Assembly: GCA_900552005.1 (NCBI GenBank)
Contig: URXU01000005.1
Span: 36,030-100,029 of the forward strand
Reading direction: 5' to 3'
Length of the DNA stretch: 64,000 nucleotides
Source: an uncultured Phascolarctobacterium sp.
Lineage (GTDB): Bacteria > Bacillota > Negativicutes > Acidaminococcales > Acidaminococcaceae
A program made the translations under genes and the position numbers. Shown in pieces: positions 1 to 7,362 of this stretch. The notes beneath the pieces were generated by a model. That model saw only the letters and a list, made by a program, of their open reading frames with translations. It searched no databases and was not told the DNA's origin. Each line of letters begins with the position of its first letter. Positions within the stretch are counted from its first letter, which is position 1.

Positions 1-2
1 AG

Positions 3-134
3 GGCAATTCTGTAGCCGGTGATACTCTGCGTCTGACCAATACTAATGTGGCCAGTGCAGACGGAAATGTAAAAATTATCTATATCCCGGAAAAACAGCC
101 AGCCAAAACTGAAGAAAATGTACAGCTGGCATAA
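3..134 (+). CDS. LptA/OstA-like protein, C-terminal end (partial)
   Basis: Only the last 43 codons are in the window, ending in TAA at 132-134. The visible residues (GDTLRLTNTNVAS, GNVKIIYIP) look like the final beta-strands of an OstA/LptA-type periplasmic repeat. The gene lies 26 bases before lptB on the same strand, which is the usual place of lptA in diderm bacteria. The periplasmic LPS-bridge role is inferred from that context and from the short tail; the diagnostic part is outside the window. Confidence 0.55.
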   Translation, partial: GNSVAGDTLRLTNTNVASADGNVKIIYIPEKQPAKTEENVQLA

Positions 135-160
135 ACTGCTGAAGGATGGAGGACGGGCTG

Positions 161-880
161 TTGATTATTAGGACGGATAAATTAGTCAAAACTTATACCG
201 GCAGAAATGTTGTTGACGGAGTCAGCATTAATGTTGAACAGGGCAGCATAGTTGGCCTGCTGGGTCCCAACGGTGCCGGTAAGACGACTACTTTTTATAT
301 GATTGTCGGTATTGAAAGACCGGATGCCGGCAGTGTTACTCTGGACGGCAAAGATATTACGGCCATGCCCATGTATGAAAGGGCCAGAGCGGGTATCGGT
401 TATTTGCCGCAGGAAGCATCTATTTTCAGTAAAATGACCGTGGAAGAAAATATCATGTCCATTTTGGAAACCACGAATCTGTCAGCTGCTGAGCGTGAAA
501 AAAAGATGCGGGATTTAATAGAAGAATTTCATATTTCCCATATTCGCAAAAGTAAGGGCAATGCTCTTTCCGGCGGTGAACGCAGGCGTGTGGAAATTGC
601 CCGTGCTCTGGCTACTGATCCGGCCTTTATTTTGCTGGATGAGCCCTTTGCTGGCATTGACCCCATTGCCGTTGCTGATATTCAGGGCATGATTGCCCAT
701 TTGGCGCAGCGCGGCATCGGGATTTTGATTACAGACCATAATGTTCGCGAAACATTGCGTATTGTGGATAAAGCCTATATTCTGGCAGATGGCAAGATTT
801 TGCTGCATGGCGACAGCAATACCATTGCCAATGATCCACTGGCGCGCAAATATTATTTAGGCGATAACTTTACTATGTAG
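161..880 (+). CDS. lptB: LPS export ABC transporter ATP-binding protein LptB
   Basis: Cytoplasmic ATPase that powers LPS extraction from the inner membrane together with LptF/LptG. All ABC motifs are present: Walker A GPNGAGKTT near residues 35-43, signature LSGGERRR, Walker B ILLDEP followed by FAGIDP, and the H-loop in TDHNVRET. LSGGERRRVEIARAL is typical of LptB. At 239 residues it has the family length. I chose the TTG at 161 because GGAGGA sits 7 bases before it. An in-frame ATG at 146 would add five residues but has only AAGG directly against it. The LptF/G permease follows after 11 bases, so the two are co-transcribed. Confidence 0.95.
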   Translation: MIIRTDKLVKTYTGRNVVDGVSINVEQGSIVGLLGPNGAGKTTTFYMIVGIERPDAGSVTLDGKDITAMPMYERARAGIGYLPQEASIFSKMTVEENIMSILETTNLSAAEREKKMRDLIEEFHISHIRKSKGNALSGGERRRVEIARALATDPAFILLDEPFAGIDPIAVADIQGMIAHLAQRGIGILITDHNVRETLRIVDKAYILADGKILLHGDSNTIANDPLARKYYLGDNFTM

Positions 881-891
881 GAGGAAGAAAA

Positions 892-1983
892 GTGCGTTTA
901 CGTTTATTAGACCGTTATGTACTGGCGGAATTACTGTATCCGTTTGTGTTCGGCGTTGCTGCTTTCTCCAGTATTTTTATTGCCAGCACCATGCTGTTTA
1001 AGATTACTCAGTATATTACCCAGTATGGCGCCTCATTGCAGACCATTGCCAGACTGTTTATTTACAGTCTGCCGGAAATTGTCAATTATACGTTTCCGAT
1101 GTCCATGCTGCTGGCAGCGCTGATGGCATTCGGCCGTCTTTCCGGCAGCAGTGAGATCATTGCCATGAAGGCCAGTGGTATCAGCTACTACCGCATTGTG
1201 GCGCCGGTATTGGTAGTTGGCTTTGTTGTCAGCATGTTTTCCGTAATCTGGGCGGAAAAAGTTGTGCCGGCAGCCAAGGTTCAATATGGGCAGATTTTAA
1301 ATTATGAAATCAAGCATAATACCAAGCCGACAACGCAGGACCATATTGTTATCAAAACTTTTAAGGGCGATACCCAGCGTATTACTTATGCTAATAAGTT
1401 TGATGAAGAAAAAGGACTGATGACCGGCATAACCATTGAAGAATTCCATAAGGGTGATATTGCCCGTATTCAGACGGCTAAAGAAGGTTATTGGGAAAAT
1501 GGTTCCTGGCGTATTGTAAACGGAACAGTTTTTTCTTTGAATGATGAAGAAGGCGTGCAAAGTTCCGTGCAGTTTGATGAACAAATCATTCCTCTGGATA
1601 TTTCTCCCAAACAGATTTCCTGGGAGCAGAAAGAGCCTGAGGAAATGACTATCAGAGAGCTGCGTGAACATATCAGTATTCTGGAAAGACAGCAGCAGCC
1701 CACAGCGCGTCAGTGGTGTGAAATTTTTATGCGTATTTCCATTCCTCTGGCAAGCTTTTTCTTTGCGATGATCGGTGCGGCACTGGGAACCCAGAAACAA
1801 AGAACCAGTTCTTCAATTGGTCTGGGCATCAGTATTATTGTAATCTTTATTTACTATGCCGTAATGACCTTTACCACCGGTCTCGGTAAGGGCGGCGCTT
1901 TACCGCCGCTTCTGGCCTGCATGTTACCAAATATTTTATGTCTGATTATTGGCCTTTATCTTATGAAGAAGAAAAATGCCTAA
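892..1983 (+). CDS. LPS export permease of the LptF/LptG (YjgP/YjgQ) family
   Basis: Inner-membrane permease half of the LptB2FG transporter. The 363-residue protein begins at GTG behind AGGAGG. It has the family layout: hydrophobic N-terminal segments (about residues 12-130, with the conserved motif YTFPMSMLLAALMAFGRLS), a periplasmic beta-jellyroll region (about 140-260), and a C-terminal group of three hydrophobic segments (about 275-360). Only one such gene is visible here, so I do not decide between LptF and LptG; a homodimer or a second gene elsewhere are both possible. It is directly downstream of lptB. Confidence 0.9.
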   Translation: MRLRLLDRYVLAELLYPFVFGVAAFSSIFIASTMLFKITQYITQYGASLQTIARLFIYSLPEIVNYTFPMSMLLAALMAFGRLSGSSEIIAMKASGISYYRIVAPVLVVGFVVSMFSVIWAEKVVPAAKVQYGQILNYEIKHNTKPTTQDHIVIKTFKGDTQRITYANKFDEEKGLMTGITIEEFHKGDIARIQTAKEGYWENGSWRIVNGTVFSLNDEEGVQSSVQFDEQIIPLDISPKQISWEQKEPEEMTIRELREHISILERQQQPTARQWCEIFMRISIPLASFFFAMIGAALGTQKQRTSSSIGLGISIIVIFIYYAVMTFTTGLGKGGALPPLLACMLPNILCLIIGLYLMKKKNA

Positions 1984-2017
1984 AGGCATAAGCTTATTAT
2001 GGTAAGGGGGTGAATAC

Positions 2018-3172
2018 TTGGTTGGCATTAGATTGATTGTCATTATGGCAATTGTAGGCGGTCTCATAGCCTATATTGCCGATAAGATGGGCAGCAAGAT
2101 AGGCAAAAAGAAAATGTCTGTATTTGGGCTGCGTCCTAAATATACTTCAATTTTGCTGACAGTCTTAAGCGGGGTAGTTATTTCTGTTGTTACCATCTGC
2201 GTAATGGCTATTGCATCACACAGTGCCAGAACGGCGCTGTTTGGCATGGATAAAATTCAGAAGGAGCTTGAGTCGCTGAATTTGGAAAAAGTAACTGTTG
2301 CCGCCGCTTTATCCAAAGCTGAAGCCGATGTCAATGCCAAAAATAAGACCATCAGCGAGCTGGATGAGAAAATTAAGCAAAGTACGGCTGAAAATGATGC
2401 CATGGAAGCTAAGCTGGCAGATGTAAATAGTAAATATGCTTTGGCGCAGGATGAAGTAGCTTCTTTAACAGAAGCAAGAAGCAAATTAAACAGTGAGATT
2501 CACGAGCTGGAACAAACTACGGATGCTTTGCGCAAGGGTATTATCAATATTCGTGAGGGCCAGGTATTCTACAGAGCCGGAGAAGTTGTTTATGCCGGCA
2601 TTATGCGCGGCGGGTTAAGTCATGAGGAAAATGTGGCTCAGTTAAACTGGCTGCTGCAAAATGCCAACGAAACTGCCTTGCAGCGTTTAGGAATAGAGGA
2701 AAATGACGAAAATATTCAGGCAATCTGGATATCGCGAAAAATCGTGGACAATGCTTTGCAGAAACTGGATAAAAGTCACGGCAACATGCTGTTCCGTATT
2801 CGTACAGTAGCCAATATTATCGTAGGTGAAATGGTTATATGCGAGATTGAAATGCATGATAATCAGTTTATCTATTCTGATGGCTCGTTGATTTACAGTG
2901 AAACCATTGATCTTACTGCGGCAGATTCCAATTATAATAATATTATTATGGGCTTCCTGAACAGAGTTAATCATGCGGCAGTGGAAGCCGGAGTATTGCC
3001 CGATCCGCTGACTGGTAAGGTAGGCAATATGGATGCAGCAACGATTATTGGAGTAAATAATGAAATGCGCCGCCTGGGTGGCAGAGTGGTTATAAATGCT
3101 TATGCTAACGGAGATATTACTACTGCAGGTCCGGTGCTGGTAAGATTGGAAGTGCATCCTGACAATGGCTGA
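2018..3172 (+). CDS. DUF3084-family membrane-anchored coiled-coil protein
   Basis: A 384-residue protein starting at TTG 2018, preceded by AAGGGGG. The first 70 residues hold two hydrophobic segments (about 5-22 and 45-68) separated by a basic stretch with KMGSKIGKKKMSVFGLRPKY. Residues about 75-170 form a long heptad-rich coiled coil. The C-terminal half is a soluble alpha/beta domain. This matches the DUF3084 family, known from cyanobacteria and Negativicutes and without an established function. It follows the lpt genes by 34 bases and overlaps the next gene by 8 bases, so a link to envelope assembly is likely but unproven. Confidence 0.75.
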   Translation: MVGIRLIVIMAIVGGLIAYIADKMGSKIGKKKMSVFGLRPKYTSILLTVLSGVVISVVTICVMAIASHSARTALFGMDKIQKELESLNLEKVTVAAALSKAEADVNAKNKTISELDEKIKQSTAENDAMEAKLADVNSKYALAQDEVASLTEARSKLNSEIHELEQTTDALRKGIINIREGQVFYRAGEVVYAGIMRGGLSHEENVAQLNWLLQNANETALQRLGIEENDENIQAIWISRKIVDNALQKLDKSHGNMLFRIRTVANIIVGEMVICEIEMHDNQFIYSDGSLIYSETIDLTAADSNYNNIIMGFLNRVNHAAVEAGVLPDPLTGKVGNMDAATIIGVNNEMRRLGGRVVINAYANGDITTAGPVLVRLEVHPDNG

Positions 3173-3569
3173 GTATTATTTGGGAGTTGATCCGGGGCGC
3201 AGCAAGACGGGACTGGCTGTTACTGATCAGGCCGGTAAGATATTTTATTTAAAAGTTGTTGCTACTGGTGATTTAAAAAAAGAGCTGGGAGAATGCACCC
3301 AGCGTTTTCTGCCAAGGGCCGCCATTGTAGGCAATGGTACTAACAGCAGCGCGGTAGCAGATATGGTGCAGCAGGTATTGCCTGAACTGCCGATGAGCAT
3401 TATTGAAGAGGCTCACAGCACTGAAGATGCCAGGAAGCTATACTGGGAAGAAAATCCGCCTCAGGGATGGAAGAAAATAGTTCCGTTAGGATTACTTGTA
3501 CCGGTAGAGCCGCTGGATGCCTATGCGGCAGCGGTGCTGGTAAGAAGATTTCTGCATATGTGCAAATAA
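3165..3569 (+). CDS. YqgF/RuvX-like RNase H-fold protein
   Basis: A 134-residue protein whose start lies inside the end of the DUF3084 gene. The N-terminus, YLGVDPGRSKTGLAV, is the classic first strand and acidic residue of the YqgF/RuvC-like RNase H fold, and the total length fits the family. Housekeeping YqgF (RuvX) acts in pre-16S rRNA processing. This copy is divergent and translationally coupled to a membrane coiled-coil gene, so it may be a specialised paralogue. A strong terminator follows immediately and closes the lpt-DUF3084 unit. Confidence 0.65.
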   Translation: MAEYYLGVDPGRSKTGLAVTDQAGKIFYLKVVATGDLKKELGECTQRFLPRAAIVGNGTNSSAVADMVQQVLPELPMSIIEEAHSTEDARKLYWEENPPQGWKKIVPLGLLVPVEPLDAYAAAVLVRRFLHMCK

Positions 3570-3570
3570 A

Positions 3571-3597
3571 AAGGAAGCGGATTTCCGCTTCCTTTTC
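3571..3597 (+). terminator. intrinsic terminator after the lpt/DUF3084/YqgF unit
   Basis: An 11-bp perfect inverted repeat (AAGGAAGCGGA / TCCGCTTCCTT) with a 2-base loop runs into TTTT, right after the stop codon of the YqgF-like gene. Confidence 0.9.
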
Positions 3598-3629
3598 TAT
3601 AATTTATAAGATTTATTTCCGGAGGAAAA

Positions 3630-4265
3630 ATGACTAAATTAACAGATTTACACACGAAAGAATTTCTGGCGTTGCTGGCCTCTGATGCACCTGCGCCAGG
3701 CGGCGGCGGTGCGGCGGCCATGGCCGGAGCTTTGGCAGCGGCGCTGGCCTCCATGCAGGCCAATCTTACCATCGGCAAGAAAAATTTTGTCGAGCAGCAG
3801 GCAGAAGCAGAGCTTTTATTGCTGCAGGCTGAAAACAGCAGAAGTAAGCTGTTGGAGCTGGCAGAGGATGATGCTGCGGTATTTTCTGAATTCATGCGCT
3901 GCTACCGTTTGCCTAAAAGCAATGAAGAAGAAAAGCTTCTGCGGAGTCAGTCTATCTGCCGGGCTGCTAAAAGAGCAGCAGAAATTCCTCTGGAAATTGC
4001 CCGGGAAAGTTTACGGGTTATGCGGTTGGCTTTGCGTATGGCGCAGATTGGCAACCCGCACGTAATTACCGACGGCGCTGTCAGTGGTCTGCTGGCAAGA
4101 GCGGCTTTGCGCGGCTCCATTTATAACATTATGGTGAATCTGCGGCTGACGCAGGATGAAGCTTATAATATGACTTTATGTCAGGAGAGCAATTTACTGG
4201 AGCAGCAGGCAGAAAAGCTGGAACAGGAAATTCTGGCGCTGACTGATAAAGTAATTGGCAGATAA
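3630..4265 (+). CDS. cyclodeaminase/cyclohydrolase family protein (FchA-like)
   Basis: A 211-residue all-helical protein of the formiminotransferase-cyclodeaminase family. The N-terminal motif APAPGGGGAAAMAGALAAALASM is the family hallmark, and the conserved helix with NPHVITDGAVSGLLARAAL is also present. Members either deaminate formimino-THF (histidine or glycine breakdown) or hydrolyse methenyl-THF (FchA). No folate or histidine gene is next to it, so the substrate stays open. It is a single-gene unit with GGAGG before the ATG and a terminator on each side. Confidence 0.85.
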   Translation: MTKLTDLHTKEFLALLASDAPAPGGGGAAAMAGALAAALASMQANLTIGKKNFVEQQAEAELLLLQAENSRSKLLELAEDDAAVFSEFMRCYRLPKSNEEEKLLRSQSICRAAKRAAEIPLEIARESLRVMRLALRMAQIGNPHVITDGAVSGLLARAALRGSIYNIMVNLRLTQDEAYNMTLCQESNLLEQQAEKLEQEILALTDKVIGR

Positions 4266-4270
4266 ATATT

Positions 4271-4318
4271 TAAGCAGCAAAAACCCTCAGGCGGTGCCTG
4301 AGGGTTTTTTTCTGCTTA
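4271..4318. terminator. bidirectional terminator between convergent genes
   Basis: The core stem CCCTCAGGC / GCCTGAGGG (4284-4304) is flanked by A-run and T-run, and an outer TAAGCAG / CTGCTTA repeat extends it. It serves the cyclodeaminase gene on + and the YgiW-like gene on -, whose stop codon lies inside the outer arm. Confidence 0.9.
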
Positions 4319-4990
4319 AAGCACGGGTTCAGCAAATTTAACATCGATTTCTACGGTATCTGGCTTAACATCGGTTTTACCGTAAATACGCATTTTCTCA
4401 TTGAGCGGCAGGGGTCTGTCATCGTCAGCATCCAAAACAATCTCCTGACCCTGAGCATCACGCAGCAGGTAATCATCATCGTTTAAACGGCTGATAATAG
4501 TGCCTTCAAGGAGAACCCTGTCATCATCAATGCGATTGGCGAGAACAGTTGCGATATCGCTGGCTGCGTATCTGGCAAGGGTATTGGGCTGCTGATGTGC
4601 TGCCGGCATGGCTTGCGGCGGTTTTACCTTATGCGGCGGAGCCGGTTTTTCTGCTCGCTGTAAGGGCGGCAGTTTAGGTCCATGCTCCGGCTTTACACCG
4701 ATAACCATGCCCTGCAGGTTCTTTTCAATGCTTACCTGCTGACCAAGCTGCAGATTATCAGCGGTGAAGGGGGAGCCGCTGAAATCGACATTACGGTTGA
4801 GCCAACGGGTGCTGACAGTTACCTGCTGTCCATTGATATTAGTTACCAGTCCGTGTACGTGAAAATAATTGTGTGCTGCTTCTTCAGCAACTTCGGCTGC
4901 TCCGAAGAGGGCTACTACGGCAGCAGCGCCGATAATAACTTTTTTATATTTTTTTACGGTTTCCATAATTTTATTGTTCATAGCATCCAT
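4316..4990 (-). CDS. periplasmic YgiW/YdeI-type OB-fold (BOF) stress protein
   Basis: About 224 residues. A basic N-terminus and one hydrophobic segment (about 18-35) predict export or membrane anchoring. A first small beta domain (about 45-95) is followed by a Pro-rich linker (PPLQRAEKPAPPHKVKPP). The C-terminal 75 residues carry the bacterial OB-fold signature: VLLEGTIISRLNDDDYLLRD and the closing VEIDVKF, as in YgiW/NirD-like proteins. The ATG at 4990 is preferred because GGAG sits 8 bases upstream; a GTG at 4999 lies inside that ribosome site. It is divergent from a two-component system, an arrangement also seen for ygiW and qseBC in E. coli. Confidence 0.75.
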   Translation of the reverse strand: MDAMNNKIMETVKKYKKVIIGAAAVVALFGAAEVAEEAAHNYFHVHGLVTNINGQQVTVSTRWLNRNVDFSGSPFTADNLQLGQQVSIEKNLQGMVIGVKPEHGPKLPPLQRAEKPAPPHKVKPPQAMPAAHQQPNTLARYAASDIATVLANRIDDDRVLLEGTIISRLNDDDYLLRDAQGQEIVLDADDDRPLPLNEKMRIYGKTDVKPDTVEIDVKFAEPVL

Positions 4991-5031
4991 TTTAGTCACT
5001 CCTTTTTAAGATGTTCCTTATCTTTGCTTAC

Positions 5032-5059
5032 AGTATAGCAGTTGTTTCTTAGATGCCAA
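5032..5059 (-). promoter_or_regulatory. promoter of the YgiW-like gene
   Basis: Read on the minus strand: -35 TTGGCA (5054-5059), 16-base spacer, -10 TATACT (5032-5037), about 45 bases before the start codon. Confidence 0.6.
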
Positions 5060-5076
5060 TTAGAACAAGATTAGAA
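5059..5076. promoter_or_regulatory. tandem response-regulator-type site in divergent promoter region
   Basis: Two copies of ATTAGAA start at 5059 and 5070, exactly 11 bases apart, which is the spacing used by OmpR/PhoB-type regulators that bind as head-to-tail dimers. The pair abuts the upstream side of the -35 box of the YgiW-like gene, the standard position for activation. Binding by the neighbouring regulator (5155-5844) is inferred. Confidence 0.5.
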
Positions 5077-5099
5077 TTTCATTAAAAATACGGACGGGT

Positions 5100-5130
5100 A
5101 CTTTTCAGAAAAGTAAAAGATGTATATAGT
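5100..5130 (+). promoter_or_regulatory. promoter and palindrome upstream of the two-component operon
   Basis: The elements are -35-like TTTTCA (5102-5107), a 17-base spacer and -10 TATAGT (5125-5130). A perfect palindrome ACTTTTC-A-GAAAAGT (5100-5114) overlaps the -35 box and could be an operator. The start codon is 25 bases further on. Confidence 0.45.
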
Positions 5131-5154
5131 ATAAATAGAGAGGAAGCGCGTAAA

Positions 5155-5844
5155 ATGGATAAAAAGATATTAATTGTTGAAGATGAACTTAAAATAGCCA
5201 GATTTCTGGAGATGGAATTACAGCACGAAGGTTTTGCCGTACAGAAGGAAGCCAATGGGCTGCAGGCCTTGGACCATATTGTGCAGGGTGACTATGACTT
5301 AATTCTGCTGGATATTATGCTGCCTGGCATGGATGGCATTACCATTTGCCAGAAGGTGCGTGAACTGGGAATAACCGTCCCTATTATTATGCTTACGGCC
5401 AAGGATTCTATAGAAGATAAGGTTCAGGGACTGGATATTGGTGCCGATGATTATGTAACCAAGCCGTTTGCTATGCAGGAACTTCTGGCGCGTATTCGTG
5501 CTGCCTTAAGAAAGCGTCAGGTAACTGAAAGTCCGGCTGAAAGGCAGGAAATTATTTGTGGAGCGCTGACGATTTATCCTGAGCTGTATCAGGTGATGGT
5601 CAACGGGACGAAAATTGAATTAACCCGCAAGGAATATGAGCTGTTATTTTATCTTGTAAGTAATAAAAATCATGTTATGAGCAGGGAGCAGATTTTGCAG
5701 AGCGTCTGGGGATATGATTATTTAGGCGATACTAATGTGGTGGATGTCTATATCAGATATCTGCGTACGAAGATAGATAATCCCTTTGGCTATAAGCAGC
5801 TGCAGACCGTACGGGGTATAGGATATGTTATCAAGGATGAATAG
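5155..5844 (+). CDS. OmpR/PhoB-family response regulator
   Basis: DNA-binding regulator of 229 residues. The receiver domain (1-120) has the acidic pair E9/D10, the phospho-acceptor D53 in LLDIMLPGMDG, and K in DYVTKPF. The C-terminal winged helix (about 130-229) shows ELTRKEYELLFYLVSNKNHVMSREQIL and VVDVYIRYLRTKID, typical of the OmpR class. It overlaps the histidine kinase by 20 bases, so the two are one operon. An 11-bp-spaced direct repeat in front of the divergent YgiW-like gene is a likely target. The signal sensed is unknown. Confidence 0.95.
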   Translation: MDKKILIVEDELKIARFLEMELQHEGFAVQKEANGLQALDHIVQGDYDLILLDIMLPGMDGITICQKVRELGITVPIIMLTAKDSIEDKVQGLDIGADDYVTKPFAMQELLARIRAALRKRQVTESPAERQEIICGALTIYPELYQVMVNGTKIELTRKEYELLFYLVSNKNHVMSREQILQSVWGYDYLGDTNVVDVYIRYLRTKIDNPFGYKQLQTVRGIGYVIKDE

Positions 5845-7312
5845 ATTTTTTGTACAGCTGAATATGCCGATTTCTTTGCGCCTGTCCGTGCTTTATGGCC
5901 TGCTAATCATGGTAATTATGCTGCTGGCCGGCCTGGCTATGAGTGCCAGTTTGTACTATCTGCTGTATCATGGAGCAGGCCGCGATGTAACGACAAGCTC
6001 GGAGCGGGTATTGCGTCATTGGCAGGATTTTACGCCTGAAAATCAGCGGGAATTTGTTTCCAGGCATTTGCAGCCGGGTGTAGTATTGTGTATTACTGAT
6101 GAGCAGAACAGGATTTTATTTGAAAGCACTACAAATCCTCTGATTCATGAAACAGGGCGCAAAGCTTTTCAAGAGCAGGAAGAAGACAGACGGGAGCAGT
6201 ATGATAATGATTTTGAGCTGGAGGATGCTGCCGAACAGTTTGCCGAAGGTGTTTTCCAACAACTGGGCTTATGGGATAAAAATCTGCATACGATTGATGT
6301 AAAAAATAGTACGGCCTATTATCTGCAGCAGGATGCCAAGGTTAATAATAAGCCGGTCAAGCTGTTTTTTCTGAGAACCATAACAGCTGAGAGACATTTT
6401 CTGGAAAATTTCTGGCATGTTTTTTGGTATGCATGTCTGGGAGCGGTGCTGGCCGCCATGGCTGCCGGTTATTTTATGAGCAGGCGCATGTTGCTGCCGA
6501 TTCGCCGTATTGCGGAAGCAGCACGGAAAATTGAGGTCAGCGATTTGAATAAGCGCATTCCGGTACCGGAAACACGCGATGAACTGCAAACGCTTATTAT
6601 GACGTTTAACTCCATGCTGGAACGCCTGCAGCAGGGGTTTGAAAAACAGCGTCGCTTTGTGTCCGATGCTTCCCATGAGCTGCGTACGCCGGCAACGGTT
6701 ATTTGCGGCTATTCCGACATGCTGGCCCGTTGGGGCAAAGATGATCCGGAGGTGTTGGAAGAAAGTATCAGCGCCATCCGCAGTGAAGCGGGCAATATGC
6801 AGCAGCTGATTGAAAAATTACTATTTTTGGCCCGTGCCGATCAGAACAGACAGGTGGTGCATAAGGAAATTCTGGAATTGGATGCGATTCTGGAAGAAAC
6901 GGCTAAGGAAGCTGAAATGCTGGCGCCGAAGTTAAGTGTCAGCATCAGTAAATGCGAACCGCTGAAGATAAGTGCGGATCCGGTGCTTTTCAGGCAGCTG
7001 CTGCGGATTTTTGTCGAAAACAGCAGCAAATATACGCCTGAAGGCGGCAGTATCACTTTAAGCTGCTGTCAGCGCGGGCAGCAGGCAGCAGTGCAGATTG
7101 CCGATACGGGCATTGGCATTCCCGCGGATAAGCTGCCTAAAATTTTTGAACGCTTTTACCGGATTGACAGTGACCGCAACCGCAGCAGCGGCGGTACCGG
7201 TCTGGGACTATCCATTGCCAAATGGATTGCTGATGAGCATGGCATTGAGATTAAGGTAGAAAGTGAAGTGGGCAAAGGCACTGTTATTACATTAAATATG
7301 GAGCGCTGCTGA
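5825..7312 (+). CDS. HAMP-domain sensor histidine kinase
   Basis: A 495-residue inner-membrane kinase. Transmembrane segments lie at about 20-48 and 195-222, with a roughly 150-residue acidic extracytoplasmic sensor between them. HAMP follows (about 222-275, RRMLLPIRRIAEAARKIE), then HisKA with the phospho-acceptor His near residue 284 in SDASHELRTP, and HATPase_c with N-box FVENSSKYTPEGG, DTGIGIP and GGTGLGLSI. It is partner to the overlapping response regulator. The ATG at 5825 is taken as the start; an ATG at 5837 would also keep all domains. A strong terminator follows. Confidence 0.93.
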   Translation: MLSRMNRFFVQLNMPISLRLSVLYGLLIMVIMLLAGLAMSASLYYLLYHGAGRDVTTSSERVLRHWQDFTPENQREFVSRHLQPGVVLCITDEQNRILFESTTNPLIHETGRKAFQEQEEDRREQYDNDFELEDAAEQFAEGVFQQLGLWDKNLHTIDVKNSTAYYLQQDAKVNNKPVKLFFLRTITAERHFLENFWHVFWYACLGAVLAAMAAGYFMSRRMLLPIRRIAEAARKIEVSDLNKRIPVPETRDELQTLIMTFNSMLERLQQGFEKQRRFVSDASHELRTPATVICGYSDMLARWGKDDPEVLEESISAIRSEAGNMQQLIEKLLFLARADQNRQVVHKEILELDAILEETAKEAEMLAPKLSVSISKCEPLKISADPVLFRQLLRIFVENSSKYTPEGGSITLSCCQRGQQAAVQIADTGIGIPADKLPKIFERFYRIDSDRNRSSGGTGLGLSIAKWIADEHGIEIKVESEVGKGTVITLNMERC

Positions 7313-7323
7313 ATTTAAGCAAA

Positions 7324-7353
7324 AAAGACCTGCAGTATTAACTGCAGGTCTTT
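7324..7353. terminator. bidirectional terminator between kinase and MFS genes
   Basis: A perfect 12-bp stem AAAGACCTGCAG / CTGCAGGTCTTT with loop TATTAA sits between the two convergent genes. Confidence 0.88.
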
Positions 7354-7362
7354 AAACTTTGT

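Noticed and set aside
146..160. ATG at 146 as start of lptB
   Set aside because: The only ribosome-site match (AAGG) is directly against it, whereas GGAGGA is ideally placed for the TTG at 161, which also gives the normal LptB N-terminus.
515..808. Minus-strand open frame opposite lptB, and similar frames opposite other well-supported genes (for example 1297-1800, 2687-3157, 14003-14563, 42044-42721)
   Set aside because: Each is antisense to a gene with clear family motifs and has no ribosome site or recognisable product.
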